Shown: positions 24,772 to 33,532, numbered from the stretch's first letter. The stretch: DNA of 64,000 bases from CADEFQ01 sp050249415 (GCA_050249415.1 JBFWQO010000009.1:62001-126000), one strand, 5' to 3'. Program-made: numbers and translations. Notes: a model not told the origin generated them from the letters alone.

Positions 24772-25947
24772 TCAGAGGCGCTCGATGATCGTGCCGGTGC
24801 CGACGTTGGCGCCGCAGCACATCGTGACGAGCGCCGTCGTCTTGTCCTGCCGCTCCAGCTCGTGCAGCGCCGTGCAGAGGAGGCGCGCGCCGGTCGAGCC
24901 GACCGGATGGCCGAGCGCGATGGCGCCGCCGTTGACGTTCACCTTGCTCATGTCGGCATCGTAGACCTGCGCCCACGAGAGCACGACCGAGGCGAAGGCC
25001 TCGTTGATCTCGACGAGATCGATGTCGCCGAGCGTCATGCCGCTGCGCGCGAACAGGCGTGCCGTCGCATCGACCGGGCCGTCGAGCCCGTAATACGGGT
25101 CCGCCCCGACGAGGCAATCGGTGACGATGCGCGCCCGGGGCTTAAGGCCGCGCCGCTTCGCCTCGTCGGCGCTCATCCACAGCACCGCCGCCGCGCCGTC
25201 CGAGACCTGCGAGCTGCTGCCCGCGGTGATGATGCCGCCCGGCATCAACGGCTTCAGCTGCGCGAGGCCCTCCATCGTCGTGTCGCGCAAACCCTGGTCG
25301 CGGCTCACGATCCGGGTGGCGCCCGTCGGCTTGCCGTCCTCGCCCAGGACCGGCGCTTCGACCTTGACGACCTCGTGATCGAAGCGCCCTTCGGCCCAGG
25401 CGAGCTTGGCGCGCCGCTGCGATTCGCACGCGAAGGCGTCGGTCATCTCGCGCGTGAGGCCGCGGTTCTTCGCGATCCGCTCGGCCATCTCGAACTGGGT
25501 CTGCGCGGTATCCCACGGCCACTCGGGCGGAATGAAATAACCGGGCCCGTTCACGGCATTCGCGCCGAGCGGCACGTGGCTCATCATTTCGACTCCGCAG
25601 GCGATGCCGATATCGATCGATCCCGCGCCGACCAGCGCGGAGACCTGGTGATTGCAGGCCTGCGCCGAGCCGCATTGCGCATCGACGGTATAGCCGCCGG
25701 TGCCGTAGTTCCTGCCCATCGACAGCCAGGCGTGGCGCACGATGTTGTTCGACTGCTCGCCGGCCTGCGTGACGCAGCCGCCGGCCACGAGGTCGACATC
25801 GGCGTGATCGATACCCGTGCGTCGCACCAGCTCGTCGAACGTGGCCGACAGCAGCCGCGTCACGTGCAGGCCGGACAGTTCCCCGACGACGGGTTTGCCG
25901 CGGGCGATCGGGGTGCGGCAGGCTTCGATGATGACCGCTTCACGCAT
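24772..25947 (-). CDS. fadA5: FadA5-like steroid side-chain thiolase
   Basis: This 391-residue thiolase closely resembles mycobacterial FadA5, which removes acetyl-CoA from 3-oxo cholesterol side chains. The nucleophilic Cys is in DAQCGSAQACNH (near 93). The C-terminal His is in GHPVGSTGARL and the acid/base Cys in TMCCGANVGTG. The GEQSNNIVRHAWL and FRDQGLR/TTMEGL-type segments match FadA5 as I recall it. It follows the MBL-fold gene by 20 nt in the chs operon, and the next gene is the matching hydroxyacyl-CoA dehydrogenase. A thiolase of this type suits C8/C5 side chains of sterols or bile acids. Membership in the family is clear; exact chain length is not. Confidence 0.9.
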   Translation of the reverse strand: MREAVIIEACRTPIARGKPVVGELSGLHVTRLLSATFDELVRRTGIDHADVDLVAGGCVTQAGEQSNNIVRHAWLSMGRNYGTGGYTVDAQCGSAQACNHQVSALVGAGSIDIGIACGVEMMSHVPLGANAVNGPGYFIPPEWPWDTAQTQFEMAERIAKNRGLTREMTDAFACESQRRAKLAWAEGRFDHEVVKVEAPVLGEDGKPTGATRIVSRDQGLRDTTMEGLAQLKPLMPGGIITAGSSSQVSDGAAAVLWMSADEAKRRGLKPRARIVTDCLVGADPYYGLDGPVDATARLFARSGMTLGDIDLVEINEAFASVVLSWAQVYDADMSKVNVNGGAIALGHPVGSTGARLLCTALHELERQDKTTALVTMCCGANVGTGTIIERL

Positions 25948-25967
25948 GGCGTGACTCCTTCATGGTT

Positions 25968-26987
25968 TCAGGCATCGCAGATCCGGTACTCGTGGCTGCC
26001 CGCGGCCGTGAGCGTGCGCACGATGCGGCCTTGCGCGAGCAGGTAGGCGAGATGGGCCATCGTCTCGCCGATGGCCAGGATCGTGTCGAGTGCATTCGGG
26101 CGATTCGGGTACAGACGTCGCGACAGGCCGTAGACGGTATCGGACCGCTCCGCGCACAGGCCCCACACCCGGTCGAGTACATGGTGATGATGCTGCTGCA
26201 GTTCGGCGGCGCGCGTCCGCAGGCCGTGGAAAGGCAGCTCGTGCGCGGGCAGCACGAGGGTTTCGTCCGGCAGTTCGGCAATGCGGTCGAGCGAAGCCAG
26301 CCAGTCCTCGAGCGGATTGGCCTCGGGCTCGAACGGGAGCACGCCGACATTGGGGGTGATGCGGCCGAGCAGCTGGTCGCCGCTCAGCAGGATGCCGAGT
26401 TCTTCGCAATAGAGTGCGATGTGCTCGGGCGAATGCCCCTCCCCGGCGCGCAGCGCCCAGCGATGCTCGCCGATGACGAGTGTGCCGCCGTCCCGCAGGC
26501 GGCGGTGTGCCATCGCGGGTTGCGAACGCGTGAAGAACTGTGCCAGTGCCTGCGTGAAACCCGCGGTCTGCTCGTCGGTCAGCCCGGCGTGCCGGAAGTA
26601 AGCCTGGTACTCCCATGAATTGAGCGACGGATCGCGGAGCAACCGCATCGCGAAATATTCGGTGCGGCTCATGTACAGCGGCACGCGCAGCTTCTCGGTG
26701 AGCCAGCCCGCAAGGCCGCTGTGATCGCCGTGATGGTGCGTGCACACGACGCCCGTGATCGGGGCGCGCAGCGCCGGCAGGATCTGTTCCCACAGGTCTC
26801 GTGTCGCGCGCGTGTCGAAGCCGGTATCGATGATGCGCCAGCCGTCGCCATCGCGGACGAGGTAGAGGTTGATGTGGTTCAGCGCCATCGGCAATGGCAT
26901 GCGCAGCCACCGGATGCGATCCGGCACCACGTCGATCAGCTCGCCATTGCAGGCGGGCGGCTCGAAGGGATAGCGCAACGCCGCCAT
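25968..26987 (-). CDS. MBL-fold hydrolase
   Basis: This 339-residue metallo-beta-lactamase-fold protein carries the di-zinc motif THHHGDHSG (near residue 93) and a downstream GEGHSPEHIALYC with the bridging His/Asp region, then SGDQLL and a late PAHELPFHG histidine. Proteins of this type can be thioesterases, lactonases or glyoxalase II-like hydrolases. The ATG at 26987 overlaps the chsE2 stop by 1 nt (TGATG), which shows tight coupling. A close relative sits in the second acyl-CoA dehydrogenase operon at 52852-53949. A role as an acyl-CoA thioesterase or lactone hydrolase in steroid catabolism is inferred, not demonstrated. Confidence 0.88.
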   Translation of the reverse strand: MAALRYPFEPPACNGELIDVVPDRIRWLRMPLPMALNHINLYLVRDGDGWRIIDTGFDTRATRDLWEQILPALRAPITGVVCTHHHGDHSGLAGWLTEKLRVPLYMSRTEYFAMRLLRDPSLNSWEYQAYFRHAGLTDEQTAGFTQALAQFFTRSQPAMAHRRLRDGGTLVIGEHRWALRAGEGHSPEHIALYCEELGILLSGDQLLGRITPNVGVLPFEPEANPLEDWLASLDRIAELPDETLVLPAHELPFHGLRTRAAELQQHHHHVLDRVWGLCAERSDTVYGLSRRLYPNRPNALDTILAIGETMAHLAYLLAQGRIVRTLTAAGSHEYRICDA

Positions 26988-28165
26988 CAGCGCGCCGCTC
27001 TCGGCATGCCGAGGCCGAACTGCGAGGCGATGTCGCGCAGCAGTTCGTTGACGCCGCCGCCGAAGGTGTTGATCAGCGCGAGGCGGTATTCCTCCTCGAG
27101 CTTCGCGGCGAGCACCGCGGCCGGGCTGCCGCGGCGGTACAGCCCGCCGGAGCCCACCACTTCGAGCAGCTTGCGGAAGACCGCGATCGGCGTCTCGGTG
27201 CCGAACACCTTCGCGGCCGATGCGAGCCCCACGTCGATGCGACCCTGCGTGACGTCGGCCGCCATCCGGTAATTGAGCAGGCGCATCGCCTCGAGCTTCT
27301 GGTAGCACTCCGCCAGCGCCGCCGCCACCCATGGCCGGTCGATCGGTCGACGACCGGCCTCGTCGGGCTCGCGTGCCCACGCGAGCGTGCGCAGGAAGCA
27401 GCCGCGCGACTTGATCCCGAAAGCCCCGAGGCCGATGCGCTCGTGATTCAGCTGCGCGGTGATCAGCTTCCACCCGCCGTGCAGCGCGCCGACGAGCCTG
27501 TCGCCGGGCACGTGGACATCGCTGAAATAACTCGCGAAGGTCTGGTGGCCGACCGTGTAGATCGGCGTGAAGGACACGCCTGGCGCCTTCGCATCGACGA
27601 TCAGCACGGAGATGCCCTTGTGCTTCACCTGCGCGGGATCCGTGCGGCAGGCGAGCCAGACATAGTCCGCGGCGTCGATATCCGATGTGAAGATCTTCTG
27701 GCCATTGACGATGAAACCGTCGCTCCCCTGCAGCGCAGTCGTCTTCAGCGACGCGAGATCCGTGCCGGCCGACGGCTCGGTGTAGCCGATTGCGAAGTGG
27801 ATCTCGCCCGCGGCGATGCCAGGCAGGAATTGCCTGCGATGGGCGTCCGAGCCGTGCTCCATGAGTGCGGGCGCCACCGTGTTGATGGTGACGAACGGCA
27901 ATACGACGCCGGCGAGGAATGCCTCCTCGAAAAAGATCAGTTGCTCGAGCGGGGTGTACCCCTTGCCGCCGAACTGCTTCGGCCAGCCGACGGCCAGCCA
28001 GCCGTCGCGGCCCATCGTGCGGATCAGGCCCTTGTAGCTCGCGAGGCGCTGCGGGTTGCGGTAATCGTGGATCAGCTCGCCGTAGCCGGGCGTGACGATG
28101 CTCGCGAAGTAGTCGCGGATTTCGCGCTTCAGCGCCTGCTGTCCGGGCGTGAGGTTCACATACAT
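26987..28165 (-). CDS. chsE2: ChsE2-like acyl-CoA dehydrogenase subunit (FadE29)
   Basis: This 392-residue acyl-CoA dehydrogenase subunit has the YTEPSAGTDLASL flavin-contact motif, the DGFIVNGQKIFTS region, and GGGVNELLRDIASQFGLG at the C-terminus in the position where active subunits carry the GGTNEIQR-type motif. In mycobacteria ChsE1 and ChsE2 form a heterotetramer that desaturates the 3-carbon steroid side-chain CoA thioester (3-OPC-CoA). The order chsH2-chsH1-ltp2-chsE1-chsE2 here is the same set as Rv3542c-Rv3544c with Ltp2. The ATG at 28165 is chosen because homology begins at MYVNLTPGQQALKREIRDYF. Confidence 0.9.
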   Translation of the reverse strand: MYVNLTPGQQALKREIRDYFASIVTPGYGELIHDYRNPQRLASYKGLIRTMGRDGWLAVGWPKQFGGKGYTPLEQLIFFEEAFLAGVVLPFVTINTVAPALMEHGSDAHRRQFLPGIAAGEIHFAIGYTEPSAGTDLASLKTTALQGSDGFIVNGQKIFTSDIDAADYVWLACRTDPAQVKHKGISVLIVDAKAPGVSFTPIYTVGHQTFASYFSDVHVPGDRLVGALHGGWKLITAQLNHERIGLGAFGIKSRGCFLRTLAWAREPDEAGRRPIDRPWVAAALAECYQKLEAMRLLNYRMAADVTQGRIDVGLASAAKVFGTETPIAVFRKLLEVVGSGGLYRRGSPAAVLAAKLEEEYRLALINTFGGGVNELLRDIASQFGLGMPRAAR

Positions 28166-28187
28166 GGCGGTCGGTCCCCGGCGCGGC

Positions 28188-29300
28188 TCAGCCGCCCGCC
28201 TCCGTGAGCGCCGGAGTGCCGAGCCACTCCCCGAGCACCGCAAGGTTCGCGGAAATACCGCCGCACGCAATCTCGAGGGCGCGGCTCCAGTACGTGTAGC
28301 GGTGGATCGGATAGCTGATGTCGGCGCCGATGCCACCGTGCATATGCTGCGCGGCGTGCGTCACGCGATGGCCGGTGTCGCAGGTCCAGGCCCTGACCAC
28401 CGCGGCACTGCCGGCCGCATCGAGACCCGAATCGAGCTGCCAGAGCAGCTGCCACAGCGAGGACCGCAGCGCTTCGACATCGATCAGGCAGTCGGCCGCC
28501 TTCTGCGAGATCGCCTGGAAAGCGGCGATGGGCTGGCCGAACTGCCGGCGCTCGCTCGTATAGGCCACGACCCGTTTCAATGCCTCGTCCGTCACGCCGA
28601 GCTGCAGTGCGCCGAGGCACGCGGCCACACGCGGTTCGAGCCACCCGAGGGCTGAGGCGTCGAGTGCGGCGCCGGCCGGCACTGGCAGGTCGACGAACAC
28701 GAGATCGGCCGCCGGTTCGTGGTGCGTCATCCGGCCGTCCAACTTTCCGATGCCGGGCTGCGTCAGGTCGATGGCGACCAGCCGCACGCCCTCGTCCGTT
28801 TGCGCCGGCAGCAGCGCAACCGCCGCCTGCGCCGCGAGCGGCACCGCGACGGCGCGGCCGCGCAGTCGCCATCCACCTGCCGTGCGCCCGGCGTGCAAGG
28901 CCAGGCCGCGACTGCCGTGCAGGCCCTCGACACTGAGCGTGGCGATCTGCGTGGCGTCGGTCACGGCCGGCCAGTGGGCGCGCACCGCATCGCCGGCGGC
29001 ATATCGCGCGATCGCGGCGACCGCCAACTGGTGCGACCACAGCGGAACCGGCGCCAGGTGGCGCCCCTGCATCTCGAGCACGATGCAAAGTTCGGTGATG
29101 CCGAGCGCACTGCCGCCCAGCGCCTCGGGCAGGATCAATGCCGCGAGACCGCCTTCCCGGAGGCTGCGCCACAACGCGTCGTCGAACGGTGCATCGCCCG
29201 CCCAGAACTGCTGGATCTTCTCATCGCTGCAGTAGTCGGAGAACACCGTCGCCGCCAGGGCGCCGATGGCCTCCTGCTCTTCCGACACCGAAAAATCCAT
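28188..29300 (-). CDS. chsE1: ChsE1-like acyl-CoA dehydrogenase subunit (FadE28)
   Basis: This 370-residue acyl-CoA dehydrogenase-fold protein is more divergent than its neighbour: it lacks a good flavin-contact SEPxAGSD motif, as is usual for the partner subunit of heteromeric steroid dehydrogenases. It retains RRQFGQPIAAFQAISQKAADCL and the C-terminal AAQHMHGGIGADISYPIHRYTYWSR region. It begins MDFSVSEEQEAIGALAATVF at ATG 29300, overlapping the ltp2 TAA stop by one base. With chsE2 it should form the heterotetramer that introduces the double bond in the propionyl side chain of a 3-oxosteroid CoA thioester. The pairing is known for mycobacterial ChsE1-ChsE2; here it is inferred from order and similarity. 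Confidence 0.88.
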   Translation of the reverse strand: MDFSVSEEQEAIGALAATVFSDYCSDEKIQQFWAGDAPFDDALWRSLREGGLAALILPEALGGSALGITELCIVLEMQGRHLAPVPLWSHQLAVAAIARYAAGDAVRAHWPAVTDATQIATLSVEGLHGSRGLALHAGRTAGGWRLRGRAVAVPLAAQAAVALLPAQTDEGVRLVAIDLTQPGIGKLDGRMTHHEPAADLVFVDLPVPAGAALDASALGWLEPRVAACLGALQLGVTDEALKRVVAYTSERRQFGQPIAAFQAISQKAADCLIDVEALRSSLWQLLWQLDSGLDAAGSAAVVRAWTCDTGHRVTHAAQHMHGGIGADISYPIHRYTYWSRALEIACGGISANLAVLGEWLGTPALTEAGG

Positions 29301-30472
29301 TACAGGCGTCCCAGTATCGCGCCCCCGGTGGGCACACCCACGCCCGACGTCACCAGCGCATGATTCACCGCCTTCTTCGGCTGGTTGACCGACGTGCCGC
29401 GCACGAGCCGCACGGCCTCGACGATACCGTTCACGCCGTGGATGTACGCCTCCGACAACTGCCCGCCGTGCGTATTGCTCGGCAGTCGGCCACCCGGCCG
29501 GAGATTCCCGGCCTTGACGAAGTCGGCCGCCTCGCCGTACCGGCAGAACCCCCACGATTCGAGCTGCCAGAGTACGATCGGCGTGAACGCGTCATAGATC
29601 ACCGCCGCATCGATGTCCTTCGCCGTGAGACCGCACTGCGCATAGGCTTCCGCGGCGGCGAGATCCATCTCGGGAATCCGCGCGATCTCCGGGCGGTAGA
29701 ACGACGTCATCTCCTCCTGGTCCTTCGCGAGGCACTGCGCGACGCCGCGGATCGCGACCGCAGGCTGTCGCAGGTGCCGCGCGCGTTCCGGTGTCGTGAC
29801 CACGATCGCGCAACCACCGTCGCTTTCCTGGCAGCAATCGAAGAGCTTGAGCGGATCGCAGATCTTCTTGCCGGCGTCGTACTCGGCGCGCGTGAAGGGC
29901 CGCTGGTAGAAAAAGGCCGCGGGGTTGTTCACCGCATATTCGCGCGTCGAGTGCGCCACTTCGAACAGGGCATCCTGCGTACAGCCCGTGACGTGCATGT
30001 ACCGCCGGGTGAACATCGCGACCCATGACGCGGGGGTCAGGAGCCCGAACGGCATGTAGTAGCCGTAGTGGATCGCGCTGCCGGTGATCAGGTTGCCCGA
30101 TACACCGGCCGAGTAGCGCTGGCCGGAGCGGCCGTTCAGCGCGCGGTAACAGACGACGGTCTGCGCCACGCCCGTCGCCACAGCCATCGCGGCCTGCAGC
30201 AATGTTCCGGTGGCCGCACCGCCGCCGTACGGCACGCGGCTGAAGAAGCGGATATCGTTGCAACCCGTCGCCCGCGCGACGTCGACCTCCTCGTTCTGGT
30301 CGATCGTGAACGTCACGAGGCCGTCGACGTCCGACGGCTTCAATCCGGCATCGTCCAGCGCCTTCCTGACGGCCTCGGCCGCGAGCGCGAGCTCCGAACG
30401 ACCCGAGTCCTTGGAGAATTCCGTCGAGCCGATGCCGACGATGGCCGCCTGGTCCGCAATCTTCGCAGCCAT
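29300..30472 (-). CDS. ltp2: Ltp2-like steroid side-chain retro-aldolase
   Basis: This 390-residue thiolase-superfamily protein resembles Ltp2 (Rv3540c), the retro-aldolase that cleaves a 17-hydroxy steroid propionyl-CoA into androstenedione-type steroid and propionyl-CoA with the DUF35 domain of ChsH2. It starts IADQAAIVGIGSTEFSKDSGRSELA. It lacks the thiolase nucleophilic Cys context and instead has YGGGAATGTLLQAAMAVATG and the C-terminal THGGQLSEAYIHGVNG. It lies between chsH1 and chsE1 with 3-nt and 1-nt junctions, so it is co-translated with its partners. The released propionyl-CoA would feed the methylmalonyl-CoA genes at the right edge of the window. Confidence 0.92.
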   Translation of the reverse strand: MAAKIADQAAIVGIGSTEFSKDSGRSELALAAEAVRKALDDAGLKPSDVDGLVTFTIDQNEEVDVARATGCNDIRFFSRVPYGGGAATGTLLQAAMAVATGVAQTVVCYRALNGRSGQRYSAGVSGNLITGSAIHYGYYMPFGLLTPASWVAMFTRRYMHVTGCTQDALFEVAHSTREYAVNNPAAFFYQRPFTRAEYDAGKKICDPLKLFDCCQESDGGCAIVVTTPERARHLRQPAVAIRGVAQCLAKDQEEMTSFYRPEIARIPEMDLAAAEAYAQCGLTAKDIDAAVIYDAFTPIVLWQLESWGFCRYGEAADFVKAGNLRPGGRLPSNTHGGQLSEAYIHGVNGIVEAVRLVRGTSVNQPKKAVNHALVTSGVGVPTGGAILGRL

Positions 30473-30475
30473 GTC

Positions 30476-30904
30476 TCAGCCCCCCCTCGGCAGCGCGACG
30501 CGCACCATGCCGGCCATGTGATTGCCCCAGACGTTGTTGTCGCCGCTGACGCTGATATCCACCGTGCCCGCGGCATCGTCCTTCGCCGTCACCTCGCCGG
30601 TGATGGTCATGACCATTCCCGGCAGGTTCGGCGCGCCGAGCTTCACGTCGATGCGCTTGATCGCGGCTTCCGGGCCGGTCCAGTCGGTGACGAAACGGGC
30701 CATCAGGCCATTGCTCGTCAGGATGTTCATGAAGATGTCCGGCAGGCCGGCGGCCTGGGCCGCAGCCTTCTCGTGGTGCACGGGCGTGAAATCGCGCGAG
30801 GCGATCGCGCCCCCGACGATGAGGCCCGCCGTGACGTCGATCCTGAGGGGCGGCAACCGCTCGCCGAGGGCGACGCTGCCGATGCTCCGTGTGCTCTTGT
30901 TCAT
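30476..30904 (-). CDS. chsH1: ChsH1-like MaoC hydratase subunit
   Basis: This 142-residue MaoC hot-dog subunit has SRDFTPVHHEKAAAQAAGLPDIFMNI, holding the Asp/His pair typical of active MaoC proteins. In mycobacteria ChsH1 (Rv3541c) pairs with the MaoC part of ChsH2 (Rv3542c) to hydrate the enoyl-CoA of the 3-carbon steroid side chain. Length and position match this role. It is separated from chsH2 by 23 nt and from ltp2 by 3 nt. The ATG at 30904 starts right before the conserved SVALGERLPPLRIDV segment; an upstream open frame is a shadow of chsH2. Confidence 0.9.
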   Translation of the reverse strand: MNKSTRSIGSVALGERLPPLRIDVTAGLIVGGAIASRDFTPVHHEKAAAQAAGLPDIFMNILTSNGLMARFVTDWTGPEAAIKRIDVKLGAPNLPGMVMTITGEVTAKDDAAGTVDISVSGDNNVWGNHMAGMVRVALPRGG

Positions 30905-30927
30905 GGCTTTCGCTCGCTGTCCTGTAC

Positions 30928-31908
30928 TCAGGCGGGGTAGAAGTTCGGCAGCACGGTCTTCGCGTCGACGCGTTCCACCTTGCCCTTCACTTTCATGCCG
31001 ACCCGTACCTGCCCGGGTTCGCAACCGGCGATGTTCGCGACGATCCGCGTGCCTTCGCGCAGCTGGATGAGCCCGCAGAGGAGCGGAGACGGATAGCCGG
31101 GGAACTTCGGGTAGCTGACTTCCGTGTAGCTGAATACTTCGCCCTCGAGCGAGGATTCCACGCTGTCCCAGTCGAGGGACTGGCAAGCCCCGCACATCGG
31201 GCGCGGCGGGTGGCGGAGGGTGCCACAACCCTTGCAGCGCTGGATCAGCAGCCTGCCCTGGTCGATCGCCTCCCACCACCACGCATTGTCGTGGCCGCGC
31301 GGCGACGGTATGCGGGTCGGCACTTCGGGGGCGGCCGCCTCGCCTGCCGGGGCGCCGCCGCTCGCCGCGAGCGCCTCGGCGTTCGGAGCGAACCTCAGTG
31401 TCCGGAATACCTGGCGACCCACGGGCTCGCCATGCTGGTCGGTGAAGTTCGTGACCGTCTCGATGAAGTAGCCGACACCCCGCGCCGTCTTCTTGCGTTC
31501 CGAGATGTTGTCGATGGTCGTGTGCGCGATGACCGCATCGCCCGGCCGCAAGTCGCGGTAAAACTCGGTGATCGTGTTCGTGCCGAGCACGCCCGTGAAG
31601 CCGTGCGCCTCGAAGACATTGTGCAGGTCGCGCTGCACGTTGCCGCTGCCCGTCTGCGCGCCGGCCATCGGGTAGCCCTCCATGGCCCAGATCGCGAGCA
31701 TGGTCGGGGGCGCGATGATGCCCTGCCTGGCCGATGCGGCCGCGAACTGCGCGTCGGTGTACAGGGGGTTTTCGTCACCGGTCACTTCGGTCCAGTGGCG
31801 GATCATGGCGGCGTTGACGTCGTCGTGGCCGCGCCTGGGCGGCCCCATTTCGCGGCCCACATAGGTGCGCACCAGGGTCTCGAAGGCCCTCGTCTCTTCG
31901 GGGGTCAT
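30928..31908 (-). CDS. chsH2: ChsH2-like MaoC-DUF35 fusion
   Basis: This 326-residue fusion has an N-terminal MaoC-like domain (1-175) and a C-terminal DUF35 domain with a zinc-ribbon C225-x2-C228...C239-x2-C242, followed by an OB-fold. Mycobacterial ChsH2 (Rv3542c) has the same layout: the MaoC part works with ChsH1 as a hydratase, and the DUF35 part binds Ltp2 to make the retro-aldolase. It is the first gene of the 11-gene side-chain operon. The ATG at 31908 has an excellent GGAGGA ribosome site at 31915-31920; the longer frame would start inside the tetR operator. A promoter and TetR-type operator lie just upstream. Confidence 0.92.
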   Translation of the reverse strand: MTPEETRAFETLVRTYVGREMGPPRRGHDDVNAAMIRHWTEVTGDENPLYTDAQFAAASARQGIIAPPTMLAIWAMEGYPMAGAQTGSGNVQRDLHNVFEAHGFTGVLGTNTITEFYRDLRPGDAVIAHTTIDNISERKKTARGVGYFIETVTNFTDQHGEPVGRQVFRTLRFAPNAEALAASGGAPAGEAAAPEVPTRIPSPRGHDNAWWWEAIDQGRLLIQRCKGCGTLRHPPRPMCGACQSLDWDSVESSLEGEVFSYTEVSYPKFPGYPSPLLCGLIQLREGTRIVANIAGCEPGQVRVGMKVKGKVERVDAKTVLPNFYPA

Positions 31909-31936
31909 GCGTGATCCTCCTGCCGATCTTGCGCCT

Positions 31937-31965
31937 AGGGTATTTGTAGTTGAATATAGATTCAA
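31937..31965 (-). promoter_or_regulatory. Promoter of the chsH2 operon
   Basis: On the minus strand, -35 TTGAAT (31960-31965), a 17-bp spacer and -10 TACCCT (31937-31942) are appropriately placed 29 bp before the chsH2 ATG. The -35 box overlaps the TetR-type palindrome, consistent with repression. The boxes were drawn by eye from the consensus, and the start site is not proven. Confidence 0.45.
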
Positions 31966-31966
31966 C
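31949..31966. promoter_or_regulatory. TetR-type operator GTTGAAT-N4-ATTCAAC
   Basis: The 18-bp sequence GTTGAATATAGATTCAAC has perfect 7-bp arms and a 4-bp spacer. It ends 1 nt before the tetR ATG and overlaps the -35 of the divergent chsH2 promoter. The same arms, with two changes, lie in the fadD3/SDR promoter at 16379. Binding by the adjacent TetR protein is inferred from position. Confidence 0.7.
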
Positions 31967-31967
31967 T

Positions 31968-32702
31968 ATGCCGCGCATCCACAGCCGCAAACGCCCGCCC
32001 GTGCAGAGCACCCGCCTCGGCAGCCGGGGCCGCGCCACCCGGGAACGGCTCAAGGCGGCCGCTCGCCGGGTGCTCGAGCGCAAGGGCTACAGCCAGCTCA
32101 CGGTCGCGGACGTCACACGCGAAGCCGGGGTCGCGGCCGGCCTCTTCCACCGCTATTTTCCCGACCTGCGGACGCTGGCTGCGGAAATCCTCGGCGAGGT
32201 GCTGGCGGAGCTCGGTGACACGGCGCGCATCGAGCAGGGCGTGGGCCGTGGCGACTGGATGGGGCGGATCCGCGCACACATCCAGCCTTCGGTCGCCAAT
32301 CACGCGCTGCGCCCTGGGCTCGTGCGGGCGATGAACCAGCTGGCGGACGAGTACCGGCCGTTTCGCACCCAGTTACGCAGCTTCTACCAGTCGCAGCTCG
32401 AGTTGCTGTCGGCCCGGCTGCCACGCCTCTTCCCGCAAGCGGCGCTGACACCGGCCGAGGCACTGCTGCTCGCCTACGCGCTCGGCGGGATCTCGGAGGC
32501 GGCGCTGCGTGAACGCTACCTGCTGCGCAACCCGGCTCTGCGCGACCTGCCGCTCACACCGGAGGACATGGCCGACTGGCTCGCAGTCCTTTTCTACCGC
32601 GCGCTGTTCGCAGCGAACCCGCCCGGCCCCCTGTCGGGGAGCACGGCTCGCCTGGTCCCTGAACGGCCACGTCGCCGCGCGCCCCGGCTGGCGAACCGAT
32701 GA
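31968..32702 (+). CDS. TetR-family repressor
   Basis: This 244-residue regulator has an N-terminal TetR helix-turn-helix (about 24-70: RATRERLKAAARRVLERKGYSQLTV, then GLFHRYFPDLRTL). The all-helical ligand-binding part is not recognisable beyond the family. Its job is most likely to repress the divergent chsH2 operon, itself, and the fadD3/SDR pair through GTTGAAT-N4-ATTCRAY operators, with release by a CoA-thioester or steroid ligand. KstR and KstR2 of mycobacteria are TetR repressors of similar gene sets but bind different operators. I prefer ATG 31968; a TTG at 31950 would place the operator inside the gene. The stop overlaps the next ATG by 4 nt. Confidence 0.9.
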   Translation: MPRIHSRKRPPVQSTRLGSRGRATRERLKAAARRVLERKGYSQLTVADVTREAGVAAGLFHRYFPDLRTLAAEILGEVLAELGDTARIEQGVGRGDWMGRIRAHIQPSVANHALRPGLVRAMNQLADEYRPFRTQLRSFYQSQLELLSARLPRLFPQAALTPAEALLLAYALGGISEAALRERYLLRNPALRDLPLTPEDMADWLAVLFYRALFAANPPGPLSGSTARLVPERPRRRAPRLANR

Positions 32703-33505
32703 CCCGGCTGCAGGATCGCGTGGCGATCGTCACCGGCGCGGGCGCCGGCATCGGCAAGGGGATCGCGCGCCGTTTCGCGGCCGAAGGCGCCGCGCTCGTG
32801 CTCGCCGAGTACGACGTCGATGCCGGTGCGCAGGCCGCGGCGGAGCTGCAGCACGATTTCGGGGCACGCGCGCTTTTCGTGGCTGCCGACGTCAGCCGGC
32901 GAGCCGATGTCGAGGCGATGGTGCGCGCGGCCCATGATCGCTTCGGGACGGTCGACATCCTCGTGAACAACGCCTGGGCGCGGCGCAAAGGCGGGCCATT
33001 CGCGGCTCGCGTCGAGCAGCAGGCCGACGACGATCTCGACCACGCCTGGCGCCTCGGCGTGCAATCGGCGCTCTGGGCGATGCAGGCCGTGTTTCCGTTC
33101 ATGCGTGCCCGCCGCTGGGGGCGCATCATCAACCTGTGTTCACTGAATGGTGTCAATGCCCACCCGTTCACGGTGGACTACAACATGGCGAAGGAAGCGC
33201 TGCGCACGCTCACGCGCACGGCCGCGCGCGAGTGGGCGACGTACCAGATCTGCTGCAACGCGATTTGCCCGGGCGCGGCCACCGAGGCTTACAGGCGATT
33301 CGCGGCCGCCAATCCCGGCAACGCCGCGGAAATGCTGAAGCTCAATCCCATGGGCCGCATGGGCGATCCGGAGGCCGACATCGGTGGCGCGGCGCTGTTC
33401 CTTGCGAGCGAGGACAGCCGCTATGTGACGGGCAACACCTTGTTCGTCGACGGCGGCAGCCACATCAACGGCGTGCCATGGGCACCGCAGGTACCCGAGT
33501 CCTGA
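32699..33505 (+). CDS. SDR family oxidoreductase
   Basis: This 268-residue classical short-chain dehydrogenase has TGAGAGIG (cofactor), NNAWARR in place of the usual NNAG, an active-site Ser in INLCSLNG, and YNMAK (Tyr/Lys). The N-to-W change after NNA is a small deviation in a normally conserved spot. It is translationally coupled to tetR (ATGA overlap) and convergent with the thiolase gene. Dehydrogenation of a steroid hydroxyl or a hydroxyacyl-CoA is likely from its context; the exact substrate is unknown. Being co-expressed with the repressor suggests it may be under autoregulated control. Confidence 0.88.
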   Translation: MTRLQDRVAIVTGAGAGIGKGIARRFAAEGAALVLAEYDVDAGAQAAAELQHDFGARALFVAADVSRRADVEAMVRAAHDRFGTVDILVNNAWARRKGGPFAARVEQQADDDLDHAWRLGVQSALWAMQAVFPFMRARRWGRIINLCSLNGVNAHPFTVDYNMAKEALRTLTRTAAREWATYQICCNAICPGAATEAYRRFAAANPGNAAEMLKLNPMGRMGDPEADIGGAALFLASEDSRYVTGNTLFVDGGSHINGVPWAPQVPES

Positions 33506-33532
33506 TTGCGCCCGCCGCGCGGCGCGGCCTCG

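Noticed and set aside
31950..31968. TTG start for tetR at 31950
   Set aside because: It would make the operator part of the coding sequence, and the ATG at 31968 begins the conserved N-terminal basic region.
33514..33523. Palindrome GCCGCGCGGC between convergent genes as terminator
   Set aside because: No room for a loop and no T-tract; expected by chance in such GC-rich DNA.
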